Source: Microbacterium sp. SSM24 (GTDB taxonomy: Bacteria; Actinomycetota; Actinomycetes; Actinomycetales; Microbacteriaceae). Taken from it: 64,000 nt of DNA. Below the pieces are notes generated by a model. That model saw nothing but the letters and a program-made list of their open reading frames with translations. It was not told where the DNA came from and searched no databases. This document shows positions 17,696 to 27,170 of the stretch, in pieces (the first letter of the stretch is position 1; every line of letters starts with the position of its first letter). Made by a program: the position numbers and the translations under genes. The stretch covers positions 682,001 to 746,000 of the forward strand of contig NZ_JAPDNQ010000001.1 in the NCBI RefSeq assembly GCF_025989145.1. Direction: 5' to 3'.

Positions 17696-20600
17696 TCAGG
17701 GGTTGGGGAGTGCGGGCGTGTTGGGGTCGCACACGGCGGAGAAGGTGGAGGATGCCGCGGCCAGCCCCCAGCCTCGGGAATCCCAGTTCACCGACACCGC
17801 GATGCCGTCGACGCGCACCGCGCCGAGCGGGACCGCCCAGGTGTCGGGCGTGCGCGGGAGCACGTTGTCGTTCTGGTCGTAGAACACCAGGCCCCCGTTG
17901 CCGAAGGCGAAAGCCGCAGCGGCGTCGGTGGAACTGCCGGCCGGTGCCAGGTCCGAACCGCCCACACAGCTCGCCACGCTCCACGTGGCCTGCACGGGGT
18001 AGGGCGCACTGCCGGCGCGCGCACTGACAGCGGCCCACGGCGTGGCCGTTCCCCAGAGCTCATGCACGTAGCGCACCTCGATGTTGGGATTCTGCCCCAC
18101 GACCGACGTCGGCCAGCCGCGGAACTCCACGCGGTTGCGGTTCGGCAGGCGCTCGCTCGACTGCGGCGCATCGCGGATCACCCAGTCCGCGCGCTGTCCG
18201 TCGACGTTGGGGTCGGGCGCGACGGCGAACGTCCATCCGGTCGGCGCGCGACCGGATTGCACGGCGCGCACCTTCTCGGTCACGGTCGACGAGCCGAAGG
18301 CCTCGTCCTGCGACCACGACTCCGCGCACAGACGGAAGGTGTACTCGTTGCCGTCCTGAAGGCCGGGGAAGGTGGCCGTGTCGCCGCCGACCGTGGGCGT
18401 GCAGCGGTCGCCTTCCTGCACGATCCCGAAGCGGATGGTCGACCCGTCGCCATTTCGCAGCGCGGTCGCGCGGGCGGTGACGGTGGCTGTGCCGTTGCCG
18501 TTGGACTCCGAGCTCAGCGACAGCCGCGGGTCGAGCGGCGCACCGATGCCGTTGCCGCTGACCGTCACCGCGGCGCCGGACTCGCTCCCGCCGAGACCGG
18601 GCGGCAGGGCGAAACGCGAGAACGGCGTGACGGTGATGGGCGTGGCGGAGTTGGTGCCGACGCGGTACGACAGCACGTCGAGGCGCGTCTGGTTGCGGGA
18701 GAGCGGAATGCGCACGCGCTCACCGGTCGCGCTGTTGATCTCGACGCTGCCGGTCTCCGACGGCACCAGGCCCTCGATGGCGAGCGCCACCAGACCACCC
18801 TCGCCGGCGGTGACGACGGGGCGCACGGTCACGGCGGAGGGAGAGGGAGGCGTGTCGTATGCCCACGCCGCCGTCCGCACGCCGGTGCGGGACTCGCCCA
18901 CCCCGTTCACGGCGAAGGCCTCGTAGGTGCGCTCTTCGCCGTTGGGCGCCTCGATCGCCGGGCAGGTCCCGTCCGCCGTGCACTGCGCCACGGTCTGACC
19001 GTTCCAGCGGACGACGAAGCCGGACAGCGCCGGGTACGCCTGTCGCGCCTCACCCGGGTCCACCCGCAGCGTCAGGCTCCCGTCCGCGTACGCGGACTGC
19101 GACACACTCGCCGGCGCCTTCGGGTAGCCGAGCAGATCCAGGAGCACCCGGCCATCGCGTTCGGCGTTCGTCACTCGCGACTGGGCGTCCCGCACCGAGA
19201 AGCTCGCGGTGCACGTCGCCCCCGGCGCTTCCGCAGACCACGACGCGAGCACCGATGTGGGAGAGACGACCCGGAACTCCACTCCGACGCACGCGCCCGT
19301 CGGCCGCACGTCGACCACCTCGAGGGGCGTGCGCGGCAGCGGGTTGACCTCGCCACCGGCGCCGATGACCGCGATCGTGCACGACGAGCCCGAAGCCTGC
19401 GAGCACTGCTGCACGGCGGAGCCGCCCTGGGGAAGGGTCGACGGCGCCGCGCCGACACGCAGGATGAGGCGCACCGACGCCACCAGCGGATGACTGGTGA
19501 CGGTGACGATGGCCGCCTCCTCATTCCCGGGAACGGCGCGGTCGGCGCCGGTGACGGTCACCGTCGAGCCATCGAGCGACACGTCGAAGGCGGAGCCCGA
19601 GTAGTCCAGCTTGTACACGATGCCGGCCCAGTCCTCGCGCAGCTGCCACGTCGTCAGGTTCCGAAGGTCGAAGGTCGCCGTCTCGCCGGGGCCGACCGTC
19701 ATCGATCCGGGACGCAGCACCGGCTGCGGATCGAGGGGGGTCACGGTGATCGGCACAGACAGGTAGGTCCAGTCGTCCTGGCCCTCGAGCCGGACCGGCA
19801 CCTGGCAGGAGTCCACCCACGGGGCACCCGCCCCGGAGTCGTACCGCACGGTCGTCCCCGATTCGAGGCGGCACTCCGCCTCTTCCCGGGCGCCCGACGC
19901 GCGCAGGTCGCGACCCACCTCGATACGGCTCCCCCGCGGCTTGCCGACGAGGTCGGTCATGTCGAACGAGACCGATTCGAGCTCGGTCACCTCGGGTGTG
20001 GAGACGCCGGCACGCAGCGCGAGCGCGAGGTCGTCGTCGCCGGGTACCCGCAGGAACGCGTACGTCGTGACCTCGCCGGAGGATCCCTCGCCCGTCACCG
20101 CGAACGGGATGACGCGGGTCTTCGCGGGGAGCGGACCGCTCAGCTCCCAGCCGTCCGCGGAGACCTCGTCGGCGTCTCCCCAGAGCGAGAGCGAGAGACC
20201 GGAGACGTCGCCGCCCGACCAGGTCGCCTTCCCTTCGAGCACGTCGACGCCGTCCGGGAAGTCCTCACGCGTCTCGGCGGTGAGACTCGTGTCGGCGACG
20301 ACCGGATAGTCCGGGACGCTCTCGCGCACCACCTCGACAACGATGAGGCCGCGACCGGTGTTGCCGGAGCTCGACTCGATGTCGTACAGGAACGACATCG
20401 TGGTCGGCTCCGTGCCCGCCGCGATCACCACGGTGCTGTCGTCTCGCTCCTCGATCCGTGCGGCGAGGCGCGCGAACTCGGGATTGTCGCTCCCGTCCAT
20501 GAGCGTCTCGGGAAGATCCGGTCGCACGTCGGTGATCTCGAGGCTGCCCAGCGTCGGATCGACGTCGTTCGCGAGCGGGCTCACGCGGATCCTGCTGTCG

Positions 20601-23600
20601 CCGCCCGCCTGCACCTGCACGTAGTCGGTGAAGGTGATCGGGCTGGGGTTCGCCTCGCTGTCGAGCACGCCGATGCGCACGGTCGCCTCGCCGGTCTTGC
20701 CGAAGGCGTCGACGACCCGGTAGCGGAACGACACCTGGCCGCTGTCCCCCGGCACGCTCGAGTAGACGATGGACGACCCGTCGGCCGAGATCGCCGCGCC
20801 GCCGCGCTCGGGCTGAGACACGATGCGGTCCAGCGTCACGACATCCCCGTCGGGGTCCATGCCGAAGCCGTCGAACGCGATGACGGCCGACTGGCCGCTC
20901 AGTGCGCGGCCCTCGAGCGTGTCGGGGACCGGTGCGCGGTTGGTGTCGTCCGCCAGCACCCGGATGCGGACGGTCGCCGTGTCGGCGAGCGCCGGCGCGC
21001 CGGTCGTGAACACGGAGTAGTTCACCCCGTACTCGCCCGGCTTGCTCGGGGCCAGGTAGCGCAGCAGGTCGCCCGAGGCGAAGGCCAGCGCTTTATCGGT
21101 CGTCGAGACCACCGTCGCCGGGTTCAGCGTCGGACGGCCGCCCGCCGGGGAGATGTCGTTCTCGAGCACGGGGATGTCGATCTGCGCACCGGCGCGCACG
21201 ACGACGGTGTCGTCGACCGCGATCGGCGCGAGCTCGGGCGCCGGCGGGAGCAGGTAGACCGTCGCCTCCCCCTCGACGCTCGAGCCGCGATCCTCCGTGC
21301 CGTCGCTCACGATGTAGCGCACGGTGCCCAGGCGCCCGGCCGCCCCGGTGGCGGTGCTGCCGGAGACGCGCAGGTTGTTCTGCCCGACACCGTCCACGGA
21401 CAGGGTCGCACCGTCGTCGGCGGTGGCGACGACGTCGCTCAGCAGCAGCACGCGGCGCGTGGGATTGGACACCGCCGCGAACACGTCGAGTGTCGCGTCC
21501 TCCTGCGGATGGACGAACGCCACGACCGGCGACGTCGCCAGATCGGCGGGTGCGTCCGCGGGGAGCAGCGTGATGCGGGCCGTGCCGGTCGCGTCCGTCG
21601 TGCCGTCCGTCACGGTGAAATCGACCTGGAACGTCCCCGCCGACTTGGCGGAGAAGTCGAACGACGTCGTGCCGTCGACCACGGTGGCCGTCGCGGCGGC
21701 GTCGTCGAGAACACGCACCGAATCGAGCGCGAGCCGCCCGGCCGTGCCGGTGACGTGGGGTGCGACGTCGATCGTGAGCGAGGCATCCGCTCTGTCCACC
21801 ACGGCGAACGACTGCGCGTGCAGCTGGGGCTCGGGCGACACCCGAACCAGCAGCGACTTCTCGGCGGTCATGCCCTCGGTGTCCGAGACCGTCACGACGA
21901 GCTCGACGAGCTCCTCGCCGCCCGAGCCGTCGTCGTCGTGCTGGTAGACCACGTCTCCCGAGGGTGTGGCGGCCACGCTCCCGCCGCCGGTCGTGTCGAC
22001 GACGGACAGCAGCAGAAGGGGGTCGCCCTCCGGGTCGACCCAGCCGGGCAGCACCGGCACGGTGACCGTGCCCCCGCGGGCCACCTCCGGCTCGGGCCAT
22101 TCGACGAGGCAGCGCTCGACGCCGCACCACTGCGGGGCCGAGTCGACGGATGCCGCCACCGCCGTGAGCGTGACGGTGGTCGGCTTCGACAGCAGCCCCG
22201 CCTCGGAGGTCCCGTCGGTCACGGCGTACGAGAACGTCGCCGAACCCGTCGCGCCGGGCGTGGTCCGGATGGCCAGTCGCTGCCCGTCGTCCGTGATCGA
22301 GACGGCGCCGAAGCCAGGATCGAGTCCGGTCACCGACGCCGGATCGATGCTCAGCACGTTCTCGTTCGGGTCGTGGTCGTTCATGAGCACGGGCAGCGAG
22401 GTCAGACTGCCGGCCCGCACCCCGAAGGCATCGGGTTCGGCGATCGGCGGCTTGGGATCGAGGACGACCGGCAGCTGCTCTTCGCTGGGGACGGCATCCG
22501 GATCGACGCGATCGTCGAGCGACCAGTCCTGACTCGAGGGGATGAGGGTCCCGTCGGGGACCGACCACGCCCACCCCGACCGGGTCTCGTTGAGGATGAC
22601 GGACCCGCCGCCGCTGACGAAGGTGGGACGTCGCTGGTCGGGCAGCGTCTTGGCCCCGTAACCGAGCACGACGGGCTCGGCATCCGATCTCCACAGCACG
22701 CCGCCCGCGTCCCCCTGGGCGAGCCAGGCCGCGTACACCGTGCCGTCGTGCACGATCGGTCGGGCCGGGGTTCCGAACACGGTGCCGGTGCCGCCGGTCT
22801 CGATGTCGAAGTCGGAGCCGTCCGCCGGCACCCGGATGAGGGCCGTCTCGTCGGCCAGGTACATGTCGGTGCCGGCGGCGTCGGGCTCGCCCACGACCAC
22901 GGCGCCGGTCGTCGGCGCCTGCGCGGGCGACTCCGCTCCCCGCAGCCACACGTCACCGTCCTCCGCGTCCACCACGGCCCACACGTCGCCGGCGGACGTG
23001 ATCTCGGGTGCGGCGAGACCTTCCGCGGTCAGAGGATCGCGGCCCTGCACCTCGCCCGAGCCGACGTCGAAGCGAAGGACCGATCCGTCCTGGCGCGAGT
23101 AGGCGAACAGGATGCCGCGCTCGTCCACCGCGATCGCATCGGCCGTGTACTGCGGGGCGTTCTCGTCGTCGGAGGGGAACGGGTCGAGCTGCGTGGGCTC
23201 CCCCGTCGACAGGAGTCCAGCGAACACGGCCCCCACCTCGGTCCGGTACGCGACGAAGTCGCCGGCGGTCGCGATGTCGGTGGTGCCGGCCGGCGTGGAT
23301 TCCGAGGCGCGCAGCGCCTCCTCGTCCAGATCGGTGGGCAGGGCCTCGTCGATCCGCGTGACCTTCGAGTAGCTGTCGCTGAACACGTACGCGGCGTCAC
23401 CGGTCTGCACGACCTGATCGGGGTTGCTGATGGCGCGCACCGTGTCGAGCTCGTCCACCGCCGCGTTCACGCGCGCGTAGCGGCTGCCCTCGCCGGTCTG
23501 CAGCGCCCACACGGCGGTGTCGACCTCGGGGGTCTCCTGCGCATCGAGCCCCGGCCAGACGACGCTCGCCACGACGACCACGGCGATGGCCGCACCGGCC

Positions 23601-23632
23601 GCGACGAGCCCGGAGGCCGTGCGACGCCGCAT
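17696..23632 (-). CDS. Giant exported Ig/cadherin-like repeat protein
   Basis: 1978 residues from ATG 23632 (MRRRTASGLVAAG), which shares one base with the kinase stop (TGATG). An Arg-rich start and a hydrophobic helix (about 8-28) give a membrane anchor or signal. Residues 40-390 look beta-propeller-like (DVWAVVDAEDGDVWL, VLRFDVGSGEV and similar). From about 397 come many Ig/cadherin-like modules of tandem-95 type, with a repeated PVLxND pattern (LPVLMNDHDPNEN, IPVLENDISPAGG, SPLANDVDPTLG) and acidic DPEGDP/DPDGD loops that may bind calcium. The last 400 residues are fibronectin-III-like. It is probably a surface fibre, adhesin or cell-wall partner of the secretion-like machine. Its place directly behind the kinase suggests co-regulation. 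Confidence 0.85.
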   Translation of the reverse strand: MRRRTASGLVAAGAAIAVVVVASVVWPGLDAQETPEVDTAVWALQTGEGSRYARVNAAVDELDTVRAISNPDQVVQTGDAAYVFSDSYSKVTRIDEALPTDLDEEALRASESTPAGTTDIATAGDFVAYRTEVGAVFAGLLSTGEPTQLDPFPSDDENAPQYTADAIAVDERGILFAYSRQDGSVLRFDVGSGEVQGRDPLTAEGLAAPEITSAGDVWAVVDAEDGDVWLRGAESPAQAPTTGAVVVGEPDAAGTDMYLADETALIRVPADGSDFDIETGGTGTVFGTPARPIVHDGTVYAAWLAQGDAGGVLWRSDAEPVVLGYGAKTLPDQRRPTFVSGGGSVILNETRSGWAWSVPDGTLIPSSQDWSLDDRVDPDAVPSEEQLPVVLDPKPPIAEPDAFGVRAGSLTSLPVLMNDHDPNENVLSIDPASVTGLDPGFGAVSITDDGQRLAIRTTPGATGSATFSYAVTDGTSEAGLLSKPTTVTLTAVAASVDSAPQWCGVERCLVEWPEPEVARGGTVTVPVLPGWVDPEGDPLLLLSVVDTTGGGSVAATPSGDVVYQHDDDGSGGEELVELVVTVSDTEGMTAEKSLLVRVSPEPQLHAQSFAVVDRADASLTIDVAPHVTGTAGRLALDSVRVLDDAAATATVVDGTTSFDFSAKSAGTFQVDFTVTDGTTDATGTARITLLPADAPADLATSPVVAFVHPQEDATLDVFAAVSNPTRRVLLLSDVVATADDGATLSVDGVGQNNLRVSGSTATGAAGRLGTVRYIVSDGTEDRGSSVEGEATVYLLPPAPELAPIAVDDTVVVRAGAQIDIPVLENDISPAGGRPTLNPATVVSTTDKALAFASGDLLRYLAPSKPGEYGVNYSVFTTGAPALADTATVRIRVLADDTNRAPVPDTLEGRALSGQSAVIAFDGFGMDPDGDVVTLDRIVSQPERGGAAISADGSSIVYSSVPGDSGQVSFRYRVVDAFGKTGEATVRIGVLDSEANPSPITFTDYVQVQAGGDSRIRVSPLANDVDPTLGSLEITDVRPDLPETLMDGSDNPEFARLAARIEERDDSTVVIAAGTEPTTMSFLYDIESSSGNTGRGLIVVEVVRESVPDYPVVADTSLTAETREDFPDGVDVLEGKATWSGGDVSGLSLSLWGDADEVSADGWELSGPLPAKTRVIPFAVTGEGSSGEVTTYAFLRVPGDDDLALALRAGVSTPEVTELESVSFDMTDLVGKPRGSRIEVGRDLRASGAREEAECRLESGTTVRYDSGAGAPWVDSCQVPVRLEGQDDWTYLSVPITVTPLDPQPVLRPGSMTVGPGETATFDLRNLTTWQLREDWAGIVYKLDYSGSAFDVSLDGSTVTVTGADRAVPGNEEAAIVTVTSHPLVASVRLILRVGAAPSTLPQGGSAVQQCSQASGSSCTIAVIGAGGEVNPLPRTPLEVVDVRPTGACVGVEFRVVSPTSVLASWSAEAPGATCTASFSVRDAQSRVTNAERDGRVLLDLLGYPKAPASVSQSAYADGSLTLRVDPGEARQAYPALSGFVVRWNGQTVAQCTADGTCPAIEAPNGEERTYEAFAVNGVGESRTGVRTAAWAYDTPPSPSAVTVRPVVTAGEGGLVALAIEGLVPSETGSVEINSATGERVRIPLSRNQTRLDVLSYRVGTNSATPITVTPFSRFALPPGLGGSESGAAVTVSGNGIGAPLDPRLSLSSESNGNGTATVTARATALRNGDGSTIRFGIVQEGDRCTPTVGGDTATFPGLQDGNEYTFRLCAESWSQDEAFGSSTVTEKVRAVQSGRAPTGWTFAVAPDPNVDGQRADWVIRDAPQSSERLPNRNRVEFRGWPTSVVGQNPNIEVRYVHELWGTATPWAAVSARAGSAPYPVQATWSVASCVGGSDLAPAGSSTDAAAAFAFGNGGLVFYDQNDNVLPRTPDTWAVPLGAVRVDGIAVSVNWDSRGWGLAAASSTFSAVCDPNTPALPNP

Positions 23633-24768
23633 CACAGCACTCCCGTCGCGAAGAGCGTGACGAACACGGCGCCGACGGCGACGACGGCGCATGCGACCGC
23701 GCCGACGATCCACGGCACGGGGCTCCGGCGTCCCGGCGCGGGCGACGCGAAGTCGGTCTCCTCGTCGCGCGCGAGCTCGGAGACCCCGGTCGACGCACGG
23801 CGCTTGCGGGTGAGGTCGCGCTCGAGCTGCGACCGCGTCGGACCGCGCAGCGCCGAGTCGCCGAAGTCCACGGGAGCGGATGCCGGTGACCACTCCTCGT
23901 CGGGAATCTCCAGCGGCGTCGGCGACAGCCCGAGCTCGGTCTGCACCTCGCGCAGCGCGTCGGCGAACGCCCGGGCCGACTCCTGGCGGCGCCCGGGATC
24001 ACGGTTCATCGCCGTCGCGAGCACCGCCTGCAGGGACGCGGGCACGTCGGCGCGGGTGATCTCCGTGTAGCTCGCTCGCGCGATGCGCCGGCGCAGCATG
24101 TCCTTCGTGTTCTGGCCGCGCTCGCGCCGCTCGAAGGGGCTGTGGCCCGCGAGCAGCGAGTACACCGTGGCCCCGAGGCTCCACACCTCGCTCGCGATCG
24201 ACCCGGCGGTCTGCTCGGCGACGACCTCGGGAGCGCTCCACGGGATCGACATCGCCATGACCTCGTCGGTGCTCCGCTGGATGAGGGAGGACGAGATGCC
24301 GAAGTCGGCGAGCACGGGCGTGCCGAAGGTGGTGATGAGGATGTTGCTGGGCTTGACGTCGCGATGCACGAGTCCGGCCCGGTGCGCGGACTCCAGCGCA
24401 CCGGCCATGCGCACGCCGATCGCGAGGACCTCGCCGACCGGGATGCGCTCGATGCGGTACCGCTGCGCGAGTGAGCCGGGGCAGAACTCCATGACGATGT
24501 ACGGCCGGCCGTCCGCGGAGATCCCGGCCTGATAGACGGTCACGATCGACGGATGCGCCGACAGGTGGGCGAGCACGTCGGCCTCGGCGTTGAACATGCG
24601 CCTCAGGTCGGGATCGCGCACGTCGCTCGGCATGACCTTCACCGCGACGTTGCGGCGCGGCATGTCCTGTTCGTAAAGGAAGACGTCGGCGAATCCCCCC
24701 GATCCGAGGGGCCGGATGTAGGCGAGGCCCGGAAGGATGGGCGGCGCGGACGGAAGCCTGGTCGCCAC
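23632..24768 (-). CDS. Membrane Ser/Thr protein kinase (PknB-like, no PASTA domains)
   Basis: 378 residues. The kinase domain (about 15-275) has the Gly loop LGSGGFADV, catalytic Lys44 in VAVK, HRDVKPSN (135-142) and DFGIS (155-159). A linker precedes one membrane helix (about 352-374) and then only a few residues, so there is no external sensor domain. The start is GTG 24768 after GGGGGAGG. It is the first gene of the ten-gene operon. It is the obvious writer for the Thr motifs and FHA proteins downstream (inference). No PP2C phosphatase gene is in the operon. Confidence 0.93.
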   Translation of the reverse strand: MATRLPSAPPILPGLAYIRPLGSGGFADVFLYEQDMPRRNVAVKVMPSDVRDPDLRRMFNAEADVLAHLSAHPSIVTVYQAGISADGRPYIVMEFCPGSLAQRYRIERIPVGEVLAIGVRMAGALESAHRAGLVHRDVKPSNILITTFGTPVLADFGISSSLIQRSTDEVMAMSIPWSAPEVVAEQTAGSIASEVWSLGATVYSLLAGHSPFERRERGQNTKDMLRRRIARASYTEITRADVPASLQAVLATAMNRDPGRRQESARAFADALREVQTELGLSPTPLEIPDEEWSPASAPVDFGDSALRGPTRSQLERDLTRKRRASTGVSELARDEETDFASPAPGRRSPVPWIVGAVACAVVAVGAVFVTLFATGVL

Positions 24769-24831
24769 GACACCTCCCCCGAGTCCGTTCCGCCGGGACT
24801 CCGGCGTGCCGACAGCACAGCAAACCCGGCC

Positions 24832-24840
24832 ATGCTAACA
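24832..24840 (-). promoter_or_regulatory. Possible extended -10 promoter of the secretion-like operon
   Basis: On the minus strand TGTTAGCAT fits an extended -10 element (TGnTAnnnT) in an unusually AT-rich stretch, 64 bases before the kinase start. No good -35 box is present. Upstream on the same strand, the short stem AGGAAAA/TTTTCCT (24887 region) after the preceding gene could end that transcript. Confidence 0.35.
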
Positions 24841-24903
24841 AAATCACACATCACGAGCCTGGGCATGGACCCCGAGCTGACGCAGGAAAAGCCTTTGTTT
24901 TCC

Positions 24904-25563
24904 TCAGCCGCCCGGGGACGGATCGTGCGGGTCGAACGGAGCGTCGAGGGAGCGGGTGAGCTCCTCGAGCATCGCTTCGATCTGCGGTTCGACGTATTCG
25001 GTGATGGCGGCCTGGATGCGCAGACGATGGTGCAGCAGGATCGTGCACACCTCGCGGCCGACCATGTTCGCGTAGTCGTCGGCGAGGCCGACCTCCTGCC
25101 GCAGTGCCGCCTTGGCCTCGTCGCTCAGTGGCGGGAGATCGGGCAGGTCGGCATCGGCCTCGTCGGCGAGCCCCGAGATCGTGAAGAGGAACGGGGCGCC
25201 GGGCACCGGATCGGGATCGAGCGGAAGGCCCTCGTACTCCGGCTCGAGATTCTCGGCCGGCCGATACGTGCGCGTGCGATTCCGGGCGGCCTGCTGGTCG
25301 AGTTCCGCCTGCAGCATGGGCAGGTTCATCGACGTGTACTCGGCGACCGCACGGTCGACGATGGTCTTCATGCGCGTCGACAGGCCGTGCTGCACGCCGT
25401 GCGGGACGTCGGCCCCGAGTCCGGCCGCCGACAGCACCGGCGAGCCGAAGCAGCGGCGGCACGGCGCCACGCGTCCGCGGTGGGTGGCCGGCTCCCATCG
25501 GGGCAGCCACGCCAGCCAGGCGTCCACCGCCTGGCTGACCTGCGTCTCGAGAGAGCGCTCCAC
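24904..25563 (-). CDS. Hypothetical protein with CxxC motif
   Basis: 219 residues; I do not recognise a family. It is soluble, with no membrane segment or signal. A PCRRC pair lies near residues 34-38. The middle is acidic and Pro-rich (residues 125-160), and the C-terminus is helical (QAAITEYVEPQIEAMLEELTRSLDAP). The start GTG 25563 has no clear ribosome binding site, so it may be leaderless or begin further in. It ends just before the region upstream of the kinase operon. Codon use matches the chromosome. Confidence 0.65.
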   Translation of the reverse strand: MERSLETQVSQAVDAWLAWLPRWEPATHRGRVAPCRRCFGSPVLSAAGLGADVPHGVQHGLSTRMKTIVDRAVAEYTSMNLPMLQAELDQQAARNRTRTYRPAENLEPEYEGLPLDPDPVPGAPFLFTISGLADEADADLPDLPPLSDEAKAALRQEVGLADDYANMVGREVCTILLHHRLRIQAAITEYVEPQIEAMLEELTRSLDAPFDPHDPSPGG

Positions 25564-25646
25564 AGCGTCAACGGTAGTACCGGGAAGCCCTCATCGACGG
25601 GATTCCGCAGATCACACCCCGAGAACGGAGGATGCCGCGGCGAGCA

Positions 25647-26132
25647 TCACTCGTCGAACTCGTCCTCCCACGGCCACCGCGGCCGGCTCGCGCGGGTGCG
25701 CACGAGGGCGATCCCGCTCCACGAGCACACGAAAGCGGCTGCCGCGACGACGAGCCCGAACCACGTCGTCGCGATGCGGCCGGCGATGGCGCCGGCCACC
25801 GCGACATCCGCGCCCGTGACGACGGCACCGAACCAGAGTCCTCCGACATAGCCCAGGTAGGTCGCAGCCGTCGTCCACGCCGATCCCCAGTACGACGCCG
25901 GCGACCGGCGCACGGAGGTCCACAGGCCCGCGGCGAACGCCAGCGTCGCCACGGTCGTGGCGACGATTCCGGGGGTCTGCCCGAGCCCGGGCGTCGCGAC
26001 CACATCCTCGCCGATGGCGAGGCTCGTCATCCCCAGGCCGAAGATCAGCAGCGCGACGAACGCGGCCGTCGCGAACACGAGCGCGGTCACGGGGCGGACC
26101 GGTCCGCCTTCGGACTGCGCGGGGCCGGACAT
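25647..26132 (-). CDS. Four-helix membrane protein, hypothetical
   Basis: 161 residues with about four membrane segments (18-38, 55-72, 84-105, 112-142) and an acidic C-terminal tail (RWPWEDEFDE). No catalytic motif is visible. The ATG follows directly on the TAG stop of the next gene upstream (26133-26135), so the two membrane proteins are translated as a pair. I do not recognise its function. Confidence 0.7.
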   Translation of the reverse strand: MSGPAQSEGGPVRPVTALVFATAAFVALLIFGLGMTSLAIGEDVVATPGLGQTPGIVATTVATLAFAAGLWTSVRRSPASYWGSAWTTAATYLGYVGGLWFGAVVTGADVAVAGAIAGRIATTWFGLVVAAAAFVCSWSGIALVRTRASRPRWPWEDEFDE

Positions 26133-27074
26133 CTACTGACGGACGAGCTGCGGCCCCGCCTCGAGCGTGCGCTCGTACTCGCGCTGCGCCTCGACGTTGA
26201 GCTCGGTGACCCGCTTGGCGCGCGCGGCAGCCCATGCGCCGAACCAGACGGTGAGCTCACGGCCGATGATGAAGGCCGCGATGGCGCCCGGCGCGAGTAC
26301 GTGGTCCGCCATCAGCGTGGCGCCCTCCGAGGCGGTGATGTTCCAGAACTGCTCCTGGAAGAGCACGCCGAGCAGGTATCCGCCCCACGATGCGAAACCG
26401 ACGAGGAGGCCGAAGATGACCCACGAGCCCCAGCGTCCGCGGTTGATGATGGCGCCGAGCAGCCAGAACGCGATGAAGAAGACGACGACCGGCACCCACA
26501 GCACCCAGGAGGTGACGGTCGTGAGCGCGACGTCGGCGACGTTCGCACCGGTCAGCTCACCCGAGAGCGCCGCCAGACCCAGCCACACGGCGATGTAGAG
26601 CACCGCGAACGAGAGCGCGGCCACGAGGCCGATCGCTCCCGCGGCGGCCCGATTGCCGCGGGGCCGGGGAGCTTCCGGCGCCTGCACGAAGATCGGCTGC
26701 GGTGCGACGGGCGATGCCGCGACCACCGCCGGCTCGGCGACCGGCTCGCTCGGCGTGACGGCGGGCGCGACCGCGACGGTCTCGGCCGTCGGCTCGTAGG
26801 CGGCGACGGCGGGCGCGTCGTAGACAGCGGTGTCGGATGCCGCAGCCGGCGCCGACTGGTAGTCCAGCGCGGAGGCCTCGGGCGAATCCCACGGGTCGGC
26901 CTCGACGGGAGCCGGCGCGGTGTCGGCGACGGGCGCGTCGGTGGCGGGCGCGTCGGCATTGTCGCTGCGCGCGGCCTCGGCCTCGGCGAGTCCCTCGTGT
27001 GCGCGACCGACGACGTCGTCGACGGGTGTCGGGTCGTCGACCGGCTCGCCGTAGGAAGACTTGGGGTCACTCAT
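26133..27074 (-). CDS. Membrane protein with long Ala/Pro/Val-rich N-terminus, hypothetical
   Basis: 313 residues from ATG 27074 (MSDPKSSYGEP), with AGGAG eight bases upstream; a GTG three codons earlier sits too close to that site. The first 130 residues are low-complexity and acidic. About four membrane segments follow (about 138-165, 185-205, 215-235, 255-280), then a charged tail (AAARAKRVTELNVEAQREYERTLEAG). It lies in one unit with the following 161-residue membrane protein. Function unknown. Confidence 0.7.
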   Translation of the reverse strand: MSDPKSSYGEPVDDPTPVDDVVGRAHEGLAEAEAARSDNADAPATDAPVADTAPAPVEADPWDSPEASALDYQSAPAAASDTAVYDAPAVAAYEPTAETVAVAPAVTPSEPVAEPAVVAASPVAPQPIFVQAPEAPRPRGNRAAAGAIGLVAALSFAVLYIAVWLGLAALSGELTGANVADVALTTVTSWVLWVPVVVFFIAFWLLGAIINRGRWGSWVIFGLLVGFASWGGYLLGVLFQEQFWNITASEGATLMADHVLAPGAIAAFIIGRELTVWFGAWAAARAKRVTELNVEAQREYERTLEAGPQLVRQ

Positions 27075-27170
27075 CGCAGGCACTCCTCACGCGAGGGTTA
27101 CGACCTCGCAGTGCGAGGGTAGCCCGCGCGTCGCGATGCGCCGTGGAGGCGTGCCGGTCATTCGACGTGA

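Noticed and set aside
18062..24070. 2002-codon open frame on the plus strand opposite the Ig protein and kinase
   Set aside because: Arg/His/Gly/Asp-rich translation typical of antisense frames in GC-rich DNA. The minus strand holds recognisable overlapping genes.
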